Assembly: GCA_005893265.1 (NCBI GenBank)
Contig: VBOX01000056.1
Span: forward strand, 1 to 57,557
Reading direction: 5' to 3'
Source: Candidatus Eiseniibacteriota bacterium
GTDB lineage: Bacteria > Eisenbacteria > RBG-16-71-46 > SZUA-252
Length of the DNA stretch: 57,557 nucleotides
Position 1 is the first letter of the stretch, and every line of letters begins with the position of its first letter. Position numbers and translations under genes: made by a program. This document shows, piece by piece, positions 22,611-31,443 of this stretch. The notes beneath the pieces were generated by a model, which saw only the letters and a program-made list of their open reading frames with translations, searched no databases and had not been told where the DNA came from.

Positions 22611-23549
22611 TCAGCGCGTGGCGGGCTCTAGCTCCAGATCCGCGATCCCTTTCCGCACCTCGTCGGCCGACTTCTTGAGGGCCGCGGATTCCTCGCTGGT
22701 CAGCTCGAGCTCGACGATCTTCTCGAGGCCACGCGAGCCCAGGATCGCCGGGACGCCGAGGAAGAGGTCGCGGAAGCCGTACTCACCGTTCAGATGCGCG
22801 GCCACCGGAAGGAGCCGCTTCTTGTCCTTCAGGATCGACTCCGCCATCTGCACGGCGGAGGCAGCCGGCGCGTAGAACGCGCTGCCGGTCTGCAGGAGCT
22901 TCACGATCTCGGCGCCGCCGTCGCGCGTGCGCTGGACGATCTGCTCCAGACGCTCCTTCACGATGAACTTCTCGATCGGGATGCCGCCTACGGTCGAGTA
23001 GCGAACGAGGGGAACCATGGTATCGCCGTGGCCGCCGAGCACCATGGCCTGGATGTCCTCGATCGAAACGCCGATTTCGGCCGCCAGGAAGGAACGGAAC
23101 CGCGTGGAGTCGAGCACGCCCGCCATGCCGACGACCCGCTCGCGCGGGAATCCGGTCACGCGATAAGTGAGGTAGGTCATCACGTCGAGCGGATTCGTGA
23201 TCATGATCACGAACGCCTTGGAAGCGTGCTCTCGGATCGCCTGGGCGACGCCGCGGATGATATCCGCGTTCGCCTTCAAGAGGTCGAGCCTCGACATTCC
23301 CGGTTTCCGTGGCAGCCCGGCGGTCACCAACACGAGATCGCTGCCCGCGATCGCGCGGAGGTCGCCGGTCCCTTCGATCATGGTGTCGTAGCCGCGAACG
23401 GGGCCCGCCTCGAGCAGATCGAGCGCCTTGCCCTTGGCGACGCCTTCCACGATATCGACCAGCGTGATATCGCCCAGCTCGGCCTCGGCGAGATACAACG
23501 CGGCGGACGCGCCGACGTTGCCTGCGCCGATGACCGCGATCTTAGGCAC
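22611..23549 (-). CDS. mdh: Malate dehydrogenase (LDH-like NAD type)
   Basis: This 312-residue cytosolic enzyme oxidises malate to oxaloacetate with NAD in the TCA cycle. Signature stretches are [20 protein letters not shown] (Rossmann), [36 protein letters not shown] (substrate-loop Arg), [12 protein letters not shown] and [12 protein letters not shown] with the catalytic His. It belongs to the LDH-like, Chloroflexus-type MDH group. An ATG-started frame begins 81 nt further upstream inside rpmA, but GTG 23549 starts right at the Rossmann strand and overlaps rpmA by 8 nt, so it is preferred. Confidence 0.95.
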   Translation of the reverse strand: MPKIAVIGAGNVGASAALYLAEAELGDITLVDIVEGVAKGKALDLLEAGPVRGYDTMIEGTGDLRAIAGSDLVLVTAGLPRKPGMSRLDLLKANADIIRGVAQAIREHASKAFVIMITNPLDVMTYLTYRVTGFPRERVVGMAGVLDSTRFRSFLAAEIGVSIEDIQAMVLGGHGDTMVPLVRYSTVGGIPIEKFIVKERLEQIVQRTRDGGAEIVKLLQTGSAFYAPAASAVQMAESILKDKKRLLPVAAHLNGEYGFRDLFLGVPAILGSRGLEKIVELELTSEESAALKKSADEVRKGIADLELEPATR

Positions 23550-23835
23550 GGGCCGCCTCGGTCTCCTTCTGCGCCGAATGAGGCTTGGGGTCGATGGAGA
23601 CCTGCATCCCTCTCTTGCCGCGCCGTGCATACACGACGATGCCGTCCTTGAGCGCGAAGAGGGTGTCGTCCTTGCCCCGGCCGACGTGAAGACCCGGCGC
23701 GAACGAGGTGCCCCGCTGGCGCACCAGAATGTTCCCCGCGCGGACCCACTGTCCGCCGAACCGTTTCACGCCAAGCCGCTGCGAAGCTGAATCGCGGCCG
23801 TTTTTCGAGCTGGATACGCCTTTCTTATGCGCCAT
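23542..23835 (-). CDS. rpmA: 50S ribosomal protein L27
   Basis: L27 (97 residues) sits near the peptidyl-transferase centre. The start [20 protein letters not shown] is the conserved N-terminus with no leader to be cleaved. [19 protein letters not shown] and [15 protein letters not shown] follow. The C-terminus is slightly longer than usual and ends Ala-rich. It overlaps rplU upstream by 11 nt and mdh downstream by 8 nt, giving the standard rplU-rpmA pair. Confidence 0.97.
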   Translation of the reverse strand: MAHKKGVSSSKNGRDSASQRLGVKRFGGQWVRAGNILVRQRGTSFAPGLHVGRGKDDTLFALKDGIVVYARRGKRGMQVSIDPKPHSAQKETEAARA

Positions 23836-24367
23836 GCTTTCCTCGTTTTTCTCCTTCGGGCATGCTGATGTCCAGGATCTTAACCCGCGTCAGGGAATCC
23901 CGGTATCCAATCCTCCGGCGGTACTTCTTGCGACGCTTGTACGTGCCGACCCTGACCTTGTCCCCCTTCTCGTGGCCGACCACCTGAACCGTCACAAGGG
24001 CACCCTCGACCAGCGGCGTCCCCACGTGGACGTTGGCCCCCTCGGAAATCAGGAGGACGCGTTCGAACTTGAGCTCGGCCCCAGGCTCCTCGTCCAGGTG
24101 CGGAAGGATGTGCTCCTCCTGCGGCGCGACCCGGAGCTGAAGCCCCTGCGCCTGGATGACGGCGAAGCGTGGTTCCACCTTCCGCTCCGCCTTCGGCTCC
24201 CCTTTGGCCTCCGCTTTGGGCTTTGCCTTGGACTTGGCTTTGGCCGCGGCCTTGTCGGCTTTGGCTTCGGCCTTGGCATCGGATTTGGCCTTCGCTTTGG
24301 CCCTGGATTCAGCTTTGGATTCGGCTCTCGACTCTTTGGATTGAGCCTTGGGTTTCTCTTTGGCCAT
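23825..24367 (-). CDS. rplU: 50S ribosomal protein L21 with long Lys/Ala/Glu-rich N-terminal extension
   Basis: L21 normally has ~103 residues; this frame has 180. The conserved part begins near residue 69 ([20 protein letters not shown]), continues with [13 protein letters not shown] and [20 protein letters not shown], and ends at the characteristic [18 protein letters not shown]. The ~67 residues before it are a low-complexity run of Lys, Ala, Glu and Ser. The ATG at 24367 has a GGAAAGGGAAG ribosome-binding region. An internal GTG just before the conserved part, with GGAG upstream, would give a normal-sized L21 and is the alternative start. The gene follows rng after 39 nt. Confidence 0.93.
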   Translation of the reverse strand: MAKEKPKAQSKESRAESKAESRAKAKAKSDAKAEAKADKAAAKAKSKAKPKAEAKGEPKAERKVEPRFAVIQAQGLQLRVAPQEEHILPHLDEEPGAELKFERVLLISEGANVHVGTPLVEGALVTVQVVGHEKGDKVRVGTYKRRKKYRRRIGYRDSLTRVKILDISMPEGEKRGKHGA

Positions 24368-24406
24368 GACTTCCCTTTCCGCCCGGAATCTTCCGGGACT
24401 CCTCGA

Positions 24407-25972
24407 CTAGCGCTCGAACTGCTTGGTGATTTCTTCGAACGTTCGCCCGCGAAACAGGCGAATCTCGTCCCGCCTCAGCGAAGGATCGTCCCGGATCTCG
24501 ACGCGGAAGCGGTAGCTCCGCTCGAGATCTCCGAGGAGATCCGAATTCTGCTCCACCAAATGCACCGCGAGGTCCGGATGCACTCGCAATAGGATGAGCT
24601 TCTCCTTCGCGCGTAGCCCGACCCGCCGGAGCATCCGCTCGATCCTAAGCGTCGCGGACGCGAGCGAGAGCACCCTCCCGGTTCCGCCGCATTCCGGGCA
24701 GTCCTGATTGAAATACGTGACCAGGCTCGGGCGCTGCCGCTGCCGGGTCATCTCTACGAGCCCCAGGTCGCTCACCGCGAACGTCTTCGTGCGCGAGCGG
24801 TCCCGCTTCAACCGATTACGAAGGGTGTCCAATACGGCCTTCTTGTTCGCCTCGATTTCCATGTCGATGAAATCGAGGACGATGATTCCACCCAGGTCGC
24901 GAAGCCTCAGCTGGCGGGCGATCTCCTCGGCCGCCTCCAGATTGGTCTTCAAGATCGTGTCTTCCTGATTCTTCTTCCCGGTGAATCGTCCCGTGTTGAC
25001 GTCGATCGCCACCAGGGCCTCGGTCTGATCGATGGTGATGTAGCCCCCGCGCTTCAACCAGACCTTGCGCTCCATCGCCTTCTCGAGCTCCGCCTCGATG
25101 CCGAAATGGTCGAAAATCGGCTCCGCGCCGCGGTAGAGCTTGATGCGCGAGCTGAGCTCCGGGACGTAGTTCTTCAAGTAATCCAGGATCTCGCGATACT
25201 CCTCCTTCGAATCGATGACGAGCTGGGACACGTCCTCCGTAAAGATGTCCCGGATCAATCCGGTGGTCAGCTCCATCTCGCGATGAAGGATCGACGGGGC
25301 CCTGGCCCGCTGGGACTGCTTTTCGACTTTGGTCCAGAGCTGCTCCAAGTACTTGATGTCGCTCTGGAATTCCTTCTTTCCACGCTCCGCGCCCACGGTA
25401 CGGACGATGAGTCCCGATCCCTTGGGGCGAATCTCTTTGATCAGCGTCTTGAGCCGCGTCCGCTCCTGGCGATCCTCGATCTTCCGGGACACGCCGATGT
25501 GATCGTGACCCGGCATCAGGACCAGGTATCGTCCCGGAAGCGAGATCTGCGTCGTAACGCGCGGGCCCTTGGTCCCGATCGGCTCCTTCGTGATCTGAAC
25601 CAGGATCTCCTGGCCCTTCTGAAGCGCTTCCTCGATCCTCGGCACCGGCTCGTCGCGGCGCCATCGGCCGCGGCCCCCGCCCCCGCCGTTTTGCTTCTGC
25701 TCTTCCGATTCCTCGTCCTCGAACATGTCGTCGAGCTCAGAATCGGACGGGTGCAGATCGGACGCGTGAAGGAAAGCCGTCTTTTCGAGGCCCAGGTCGA
25801 CGAATGCGGCCTGCATGCCCGGAAGCACTGCGTTGACGCGGCCTTTGTATATGTCGCCCACGCGGCGCCGGGCCTCGGGGCGTTCTACCATCACCTCGAC
25901 GAGTTCCTTCTCTTCGAGGATCGCGATGCGTGTTTCGTGAAGACCGGCGTTAATTACGATTTCTCTGCGCAT
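24407..25972 (-). CDS. rng: Ribonuclease G/E family endoribonuclease
   Basis: The 521-residue enzyme cuts single-stranded RNA, matures rRNA and starts mRNA decay. It has an N-terminal S1 domain interrupted at about residues 78-112 by an acidic then Gly/Arg-rich insertion ([20 protein letters not shown]). The catalytic metal residues lie in [14 protein letters not shown] and [12 protein letters not shown], and the Zn-link is [10 protein letters not shown]. There is no long RNase E-type scaffold tail, so it is RNase G-like. The start overlaps the radical-SAM gene by 19 nt, and rplU-rpmA follow, a conserved arrangement. Confidence 0.95.
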   Translation of the reverse strand: MRREIVINAGLHETRIAILEEKELVEVMVERPEARRRVGDIYKGRVNAVLPGMQAAFVDLGLEKTAFLHASDLHPSDSELDDMFEDEESEEQKQNGGGGGRGRWRRDEPVPRIEEALQKGQEILVQITKEPIGTKGPRVTTQISLPGRYLVLMPGHDHIGVSRKIEDRQERTRLKTLIKEIRPKGSGLIVRTVGAERGKKEFQSDIKYLEQLWTKVEKQSQRARAPSILHREMELTTGLIRDIFTEDVSQLVIDSKEEYREILDYLKNYVPELSSRIKLYRGAEPIFDHFGIEAELEKAMERKVWLKRGGYITIDQTEALVAIDVNTGRFTGKKNQEDTILKTNLEAAEEIARQLRLRDLGGIIVLDFIDMEIEANKKAVLDTLRNRLKRDRSRTKTFAVSDLGLVEMTRQRQRPSLVTYFNQDCPECGGTGRVLSLASATLRIERMLRRVGLRAKEKLILLRVHPDLAVHLVEQNSDLLGDLERSYRFRVEIRDDPSLRRDEIRLFRGRTFEEITKQFER

Positions 25973-28872
25973 TCACCTCCGTAAGCAGGATCCGCCGCGT
26001 CCCCGTCGGCCGGATGGACCGGCACCGGCCGCCAGAACGACGATTCCTCGAGTGCATCCAATGGATTCAGGACCGTGCCGCCGCGCTCTACCCAAAGCGC
26101 TTCGCGATGGACAAGCAGCAAGCGGGGGTCGAATTCGAATGATTGAAAGAGACTTTTCAGCAGTAGATCGGGCCGCAAGTAGCCGGGCGCGTGGAGCCGG
26201 CTCGTGATGCGGACGCAGAGCGGGGTCGGCCCCGCATCGAGCGCGATCTGGGTCACCGCCGGGCGGGCATTCACCGTCTTGCCCTTCTGCCCGTGCGACT
26301 GCTTCATCACCGTCCACTCGGCTGCTTCCCGGAACGCCGTGACACCCTGCTCCAACTCCTGCCGCACGCGATGGACGTTCTCCCCGCGGGAGAGGAGATC
26401 CATCAGATAATCCGTGAGCCGCACCTCGTAATCCGCCTGTGTGATCGCCGCCATGAGCGATTCGGTCTGACGGCTGAACGCCCTGCCTCCGGTGATCCGG
26501 AGGCCGTCTGGCAGTACATCGTTCATCGCCTCGATCGTAGGCCACGGGCACGGCTGCGCCAGCTCGAGGTCGAAATACTCGGAGCGGCTCGTCGCTCCCA
26601 GCGAGAGCGGCGGTCCGTACGCGATCTTCGCGTGACGATTGAACCCTTGGGAGAACGCCATAGGAATCTTCGCGACCCGGAGGGCACGATCGAAGATGCG
26701 CACCAGATCGAGATGCGAGGTGAATCGGGCCTGACCCAGCTTCTCGTACGCGACTCGGAATCGCTGCGCCTGGGGCCCCTTGATCGAGGTCGGCCACGCT
26801 TTCCGGCGACGTCCGTACGCGGGAGACTCCGCGGGCCCCTTTCCCGCGGATCCGTTTTCGTTTGTCGTCGGGGCGCCCTGCGCGGGAGCGGGAGGCTCAG
26901 ACTTGAGCGTTTCGATCGGCGCCTGGCGTAGCTCCTCGACCCGATGCTCGATCATCTGCGTGGTCACGTCGTCGGGAACACGGAAATCCAGCGTTTCGGG
27001 AAGCTGTCCCTGCCCCGGCGCGAGCTGAAGCGAGACGCGGCGCCCGTCCCGCGCCTTCGGCGTGAAGCACGGCGCTCCACATCGATAGCACGCGTGATCG
27101 CGGCAATCGGGCGTGAGCGCCGCCGCGTACGCCTTGGCCCTTTCTTGGAGAAGGAACTTCTTCACGACCGGCGTGCGAATGTGATCCCAAGGCAGCACTT
27201 CGTCCAGGTCCCGCGGCCTCAGGTAGAGGCTTGGATCGATTCCGACCTGCTCGAACGCCTTCATCCAGAGTCCGAAATTGAAACATTCCGACCAGCCGTC
27301 GAACCGCGCTCCCATCCTCCACGCCGCTTCGAGCGCGTCCGCGGTGCGCACGTCCCCGCGGGAGAAGACCCCTTCGAGAAACGCCGTGTCGGGATCCCGC
27401 CACTTGAGCCTCACGTTGTTCATGCCGCGGAAGCCTTGGCGCAGGCGCTCGACCTTGCGGTTGAGCGTCTCCATCGAATCCTGGATCTCCCACTGGAACG
27501 GGGTATGGGGTTTGGGCACGTGAGGAGAGATACCCACGTTGAAGTGCATCCGCTTGTTGCCCCCCTTCGCCCACTGCTGGCATTTCCCGATGATCTCCGC
27601 GATCCCGTCCACGTCGGCTTCGGTCTCGGTCGGGAGCCCGATCATGAAATAGAACTTGATCCCGCCCCATCCCTGGTCGCGCGCGAGCTTGACGGAGTAC
27701 TCGAGCTCCGCCTCGTCGATTCCCTTGTTGATCACATCGCGCATCCGCTGCGTACCGGCCTCCGGCGCGAACGTGATGCTGCCCCGGCGTCCCTGCTGGA
27801 TCTTGTCCGCAACCGAGGGGGCGAGGGTGCCCACCCGCGTCGAGGGCAGCGAAACGTTCACCCCCAGCTCGTTCGTGAACCGATCCAGCTCGTGGAGGAC
27901 GACCGGCAGCTGCTTGTAGTCGGTGGTGGAGAGCGAGAGAAGCGACACCTCGTCCCATCCCGCGTGCACGATCCCACACTGGACTTCCTTGACCACCTGA
28001 TCGGCGCGCTTCTCGCGAAGCGGACGATTCATGTATCCGGCCAGGCAGAAGCGGCACCCCCGCGTACAACCGCGCATCACCTCCACCCCGAGACGGTCGT
28101 GGGTGATCTCGGTCGGGGAGATGAGCGGCTTCTCCGGGTAGTACTCCGGATCAAGCGACGGGACGTACCGGTACCGAGGCTTCTGGGTCGGGGATTCGGG
28201 CTTCGGCTCGCGCGCCACGAACCCGAACGGGTTCACGACCTCCTCGAAGTGCGCCGGAACATAGACCCCGTCGAGAGCACCCAGCCGCCGGAGCACCTCC
28301 GCGCGCTTGAGGCCGCTCTCGCGCCGCTCGATCATGAGGTCGCACATCTCCTGGATGACTTCCTCGCCGTCCCCGATCACGAAGGCGTCGATGAAGGGGG
28401 AGAGGGGTTCCGGATTCACGGTGCAGAGACCGCCAGCCACCACGATGGGATCCTGATCGCGGCGGGCGGCGGAACGGAGCGGAATCTGCGCGAGGTCGAT
28501 CATCGTGAGCACGTTCGTGTACGAGAGCTCGTATTGGAGGGAGAACCCGATCAGGTCGAACTCCGCCGCCGGCGTACGCGACTCGAGGGAGTAGAGCGGA
28601 ATCCCCTCCGCCCGCATGAGCTGCTCCATGTCCCCCCACGGTGTGAAGCACAGCTCCGCCATGGCGTCCGAGCGCTTGTTCAGGATGTGATAGAGGATCT
28701 TGATTCCGAGATACGACATCCCGATCTCGTAGAGGTCGGGGAAGCAGAGAAGCGCGCGCACCTTGACGGTGGCCGGGTCCTTACGGGCAGCGTGGAGGAA
28801 GCTACCTGTGTACCGGCTCGGCTTGGTCACGATCGGCAGATAGGCCTCGTCCAAAATACGCAGTTTATTCAT
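25954..28872 (-). CDS. B12-binding radical SAM protein fused to a DUF2344 C-terminal domain
   Basis: The 972-residue protein begins with a cobalamin-binding-like domain (VRALLCFPDLYEIGMSYLGI). The radical-SAM core follows, with its [4Fe-4S] motif CTRGCRFCLAGYMNRPLREK near 270 and VGTLAPSVADKIQQGRRGS after it. A second Cys cluster (CRDHACYRCGAPC) lies near 620. The last ~230 residues (QRFRVAYEKLGQARFTSHLD onward) are the DUF2344 domain, often a separate gene next to rng. ATG 28872 is chosen because GGGAGGG lies 5 nt upstream; an in-frame ATG at 28908 lacks one. The molecular function is not established; its link to RNase G and L21/L27 suggests RNA or ribosome modification. Confidence 0.9.
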   Translation of the reverse strand: MNKLRILDEAYLPIVTKPSRYTGSFLHAARKDPATVKVRALLCFPDLYEIGMSYLGIKILYHILNKRSDAMAELCFTPWGDMEQLMRAEGIPLYSLESRTPAAEFDLIGFSLQYELSYTNVLTMIDLAQIPLRSAARRDQDPIVVAGGLCTVNPEPLSPFIDAFVIGDGEEVIQEMCDLMIERRESGLKRAEVLRRLGALDGVYVPAHFEEVVNPFGFVAREPKPESPTQKPRYRYVPSLDPEYYPEKPLISPTEITHDRLGVEVMRGCTRGCRFCLAGYMNRPLREKRADQVVKEVQCGIVHAGWDEVSLLSLSTTDYKQLPVVLHELDRFTNELGVNVSLPSTRVGTLAPSVADKIQQGRRGSITFAPEAGTQRMRDVINKGIDEAELEYSVKLARDQGWGGIKFYFMIGLPTETEADVDGIAEIIGKCQQWAKGGNKRMHFNVGISPHVPKPHTPFQWEIQDSMETLNRKVERLRQGFRGMNNVRLKWRDPDTAFLEGVFSRGDVRTADALEAAWRMGARFDGWSECFNFGLWMKAFEQVGIDPSLYLRPRDLDEVLPWDHIRTPVVKKFLLQERAKAYAAALTPDCRDHACYRCGAPCFTPKARDGRRVSLQLAPGQGQLPETLDFRVPDDVTTQMIEHRVEELRQAPIETLKSEPPAPAQGAPTTNENGSAGKGPAESPAYGRRRKAWPTSIKGPQAQRFRVAYEKLGQARFTSHLDLVRIFDRALRVAKIPMAFSQGFNRHAKIAYGPPLSLGATSRSEYFDLELAQPCPWPTIEAMNDVLPDGLRITGGRAFSRQTESLMAAITQADYEVRLTDYLMDLLSRGENVHRVRQELEQGVTAFREAAEWTVMKQSHGQKGKTVNARPAVTQIALDAGPTPLCVRITSRLHAPGYLRPDLLLKSLFQSFEFDPRLLLVHREALWVERGGTVLNPLDALEESSFWRPVPVHPADGDAADPAYGGECAEKS

Positions 28873-29006
28873 ACCGCCCTCCCAAGCGAAGCGCTCAGCG
28901 TAAGTCACTGTGAATTATTAAATTATGCTCAGCCAGCGGGATTAGGGTTCACGTCTTACCAAGTTTGAGAATCTATCACAAACCTCCGCGCCGCAGCAAC
29001 GTCGCA

Positions 29007-29753
29007 CTAATCCCCGGGCCCTGCTGCAGGGCTCCCGCCGTGGGAAGCGGCAAGGGAGAGGACCCAGGTGGCGCCGGCCCGCTCCAGCACCTCCGCGGCC
29101 GCCAGAAGCGTGCTTCCCGTTGTCGCGACGTCGTCCACAAGGACAACCGGCCGACCCCAGATCGCGGCCGGTTTCGGAACCCGGAACGCGCCCTCCACGT
29201 TCCTTCGGCGCAGATCAGGATCCAGTTTCGCTTGAGGCTTGTGATCGCGCGTGCGCAGGAGGGCGTCCACCACAGGGATTCCCCACCGATCCGACGCCTC
29301 CCTGGCCAGGAGCAAAGCCTGATCGAATCCGCGCCATGCGCGGCGGGCGGCATGAAGTGAGACGGGGACCAGAACGTATTCGCGGCCGATGCCCTCGCGG
29401 AGCCCCGGCGGTTCCGGAAGGAGCGACGCGACCCAGCGGGCCAGGGCGGACGCCCGCTCGTACTTGAACGCGTGGATGATTCGATCGAGCGGGGGCTCGA
29501 ATGCGGGCCCCGCGAGGAGGAGCCTCGCCGCCCCGTGCGCCGGACAACCCCGCTGCGACACGGTCGCCGCGCGATCGCCGTGCAGGCACCGAAGGCAAAG
29601 GGCGACGCCCGTCCTGCCGACGCGTCCGTCGCACGCTCCGCACACCTCACGATCGCGAGGAGGCGAGGTGCCGCAGCCGGGGCAGCGGCGATCGAGCAGC
29701 ATGTCGCAAAGGTCACCCCAGCCGGCGTGCACCAAGCGGCGAATCGGAACCAC
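29007..29753 (-). CDS. comF: ComF family phosphoribosyltransferase-like protein
   Basis: The ~248-residue product has an N-terminal zinc-ribbon (CPGCG, CGAC, CLRC cysteine pairs) and a C-terminal phosphoribosyltransferase domain ending in the PRPP loop VVLVDDVATTGST, the ComF/GntX layout. In naturally competent bacteria ComF acts in DNA uptake; in others the role is unclear. The ORF can be read from TTG 29774, but GTG 29753 has GGGGAGGGG at good distance and is preferred. aroE ends 24 nt before. The 134-nt gap downstream leads to the radical-SAM gene. Confidence 0.85.
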   Translation of the reverse strand: MVPIRRLVHAGWGDLCDMLLDRRCPGCGTSPPRDREVCGACDGRVGRTGVALCLRCLHGDRAATVSQRGCPAHGAARLLLAGPAFEPPLDRIIHAFKYERASALARWVASLLPEPPGLREGIGREYVLVPVSLHAARRAWRGFDQALLLAREASDRWGIPVVDALLRTRDHKPQAKLDPDLRRRNVEGAFRVPKPAAIWGRPVVLVDDVATTGSTLLAAAEVLERAGATWVLSLAASHGGSPAAGPGD

Positions 29754-29777
29754 CCCGTCCCCTCCCCTTCCCAAACC

Positions 29778-30629
29778 TCATGCCGACCCGCGCAGGGCCT
29801 CCTTCATCACCGCGACCGAGGGCCTCTTACCCGTCCAGAACTCAAAGGATGCCGCTCCTTGATGGATCAGAAGGGCGCCGCCATCCTCGTACCGAAGCCC
29901 TCGCTCACGCGCCCGGGTCCGTGCGGCGGTCGCCCGAGCCCCGTAGTTCAAGTCGAGCACGACCGCCCCGGGACCGTGCTGATCCCACCACGAATCCTCC
30001 TCGGCGGAAACCGGCTCCACGGGGATCGCGCGGATCAATACGTTCCACGGGTCGCCGCCCCTTTCGATCGCGCGATCCCCCAACGCGGCCGCGGTGATTC
30101 GCGCTCGCCCATCCGGTTCCGTCGCGCTTCGTGCGACCGCCCGGGCGCGCTCGGCGTTCCGACTCACCACGTGGATCGCCTCCGGGCAAAGCGTCACCAG
30201 CTTCGGAACGATCGCACGGGTCGCGCCCCCCGCGCCTATCACGATCAGGCGGCGACCCCTCATCTCGATTCCCTCCTCCGCGATCCACGCGAGGAACCCG
30301 ATCCCGTCGGTGGCGTGCCCGCGCCATCCGTCCCTCTCCCGGCGAAGCGTGTTCACCGCCCTGGCTTGTTCCGCCTCCGCCGTGCGATCGTGCGTGAGCG
30401 CGAAGGCCGCTTCCTTGTGGGGTGTCGTCACGCTCAATCCGGACACACCCGCGGCGTGAAGACCGCGGAGGGCTTCCTCCAGGCGCGGGGCGGGCACCTC
30501 GAGGGCGATGTAGACCGCGTTCATGCCTGCCGCTTGAAATGCCGCGTTCTGGATCACGGGAGATTGGCTGTGCTGCACCGGATGACCCAGCACCGCGTAG
30601 ACCTGGGTCGCCCCGTCCACGCGATTCAC
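29778..30629 (-). CDS. aroE: Shikimate dehydrogenase (AroE family)
   Basis: AroE reduces 3-dehydroshikimate to shikimate in aromatic amino-acid synthesis. The 283-residue protein shows YAVLGHPVQHSQSPVIQNAA, the catalytic Lys in VTTPHKEAAF, GHATDGIGF with the catalytic Asp, the NADP loop VIGAGGATRAI and a C-terminal LIHQGAASFEFWTG. The usual NATPxGM strand is replaced by NVLIRAIPVEP, so it is a divergent member. The start GTG 30629 (GAGGGA upstream) follows the end of the lgt frame by 11 nt. An ATG-started ORF far upstream is a shadow of lgt. Confidence 0.88.
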   Translation of the reverse strand: MNRVDGATQVYAVLGHPVQHSQSPVIQNAAFQAAGMNAVYIALEVPAPRLEEALRGLHAAGVSGLSVTTPHKEAAFALTHDRTAEAEQARAVNTLRRERDGWRGHATDGIGFLAWIAEEGIEMRGRRLIVIGAGGATRAIVPKLVTLCPEAIHVVSRNAERARAVARSATEPDGRARITAAALGDRAIERGGDPWNVLIRAIPVEPVSAEEDSWWDQHGPGAVVLDLNYGARATAARTRARERGLRYEDGGALLIHQGAASFEFWTGKRPSVAVMKEALRGSA

Positions 30630-30640
30630 GCCGGGGTCCC

Positions 30641-31431
30641 TCAGGCGGTCGGGTCTTGACGCGCCGGGGATGGCTCCGTGTGCTCGAGACCCGGTTCCAC
30701 GCGGCTGGGCTCGCGCGGGACCGACGGGGCGCGGGCCAGATCCGCCGGCGCTCCCGCGTGTTTCAGCCGCTTCAACATGAAGAGAGCCGCGATCACAAGC
30801 ACGGCGCTGAAGACTCCATCGCGATGTAGCTCCAGAAGAGCCAGCCGTCGAAGTGGGGCTTCCGATCCAAGCGGAGGAGCAGCACGAAGAGCGCACCACC
30901 CGCGGCGGCGAGGTACAGCTGGGATGGTTGGAGCGGCTCATTCGGGAAGACGAAGTTGGAATACGACCCCGGGGGAAATTTGATCGCCCACGGGAGATGC
31001 GACGGGAGCCCGAAGCAGCAGCCGTTCAGGAAACAGCCGAGCCGTCCGATGCCGATTCCGAGCGCCATGCTCGGGGCGGCGGCGTCGCCGACCCGCCAGA
31101 CCGAAAGCCCCGTTCGCCGCACATAGACGATACCCCCCGCGATCGCGAGGAAGTATCCGCCGTAGAGCATGAGGCCGCCTTCCCAGATCCGGAAGATCCC
31201 GCCGAGATCTCGCGCGTAGTCGCTCCAGTGGGTGAGCACGTAGAGCCCCCGCCCTCCGACGATCGCGAGGACGAGCAGGATCAAGGAGAGGGTGCTCAGC
31301 TTGTCCTCGGGAAGACCGCGATCGGCGCCGCGTTTCAGCAAAAGCTGGATGCCGACGAGAAAAGCGATCGCGAGAAGAAGGCCGTAGCTGTGCAGCTCGA
31401 AGCCGTGAAACCGAAAGATGGTTGGATGCAC
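30641..31431 (-). pseudogene. lgt: Prolipoprotein diacylglyceryl transferase, interrupted by internal loss and frameshift
   Basis: Lgt adds diacylglycerol to lipobox Cys in the inner membrane. From ATG 31431 the frame encodes the membrane N-terminus and core (SYGLLLAIAFLVGIQLLLKR, GGRGLYVLTHW, LYGGYFLAIAGG, GRLGCFLNGCCFGLPSH, LQPSQLYLAA) as far as FDGWLFWSYIAM. It then leaves frame near 30815 and stops at 30793. The last helix (VFSAVLVIAALFMLKRLKHA) continues in another phase to 30641. Between them the conserved GRFxxEFFR...Q.S segment, with an Arg essential in E. coli, is missing: about 30-35 residues, and the phase needs a loss of 3n+1 bases. The lipoprotein signals in this window imply that Lgt is needed, so sequence loss is likelier than real decay. 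Confidence 0.85.
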
Positions 31432-31443
31432 GAAATCTCCGCG

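Noticed and set aside
24150..24370. Short repeats at the start of rplU as a CRISPR or tandem-repeat array.
   Set aside because: The units are irregular Lys/Ala/Glu codon runs in frame with rplU, without constant spacers or direct-repeat length.
28873..29006. Sigma-54 promoter in the AT-rich gap before the radical-SAM gene.
   Set aside because: A TGGC is present but no correctly spaced TTGC follows; the gap is only notable for being AT-rich.
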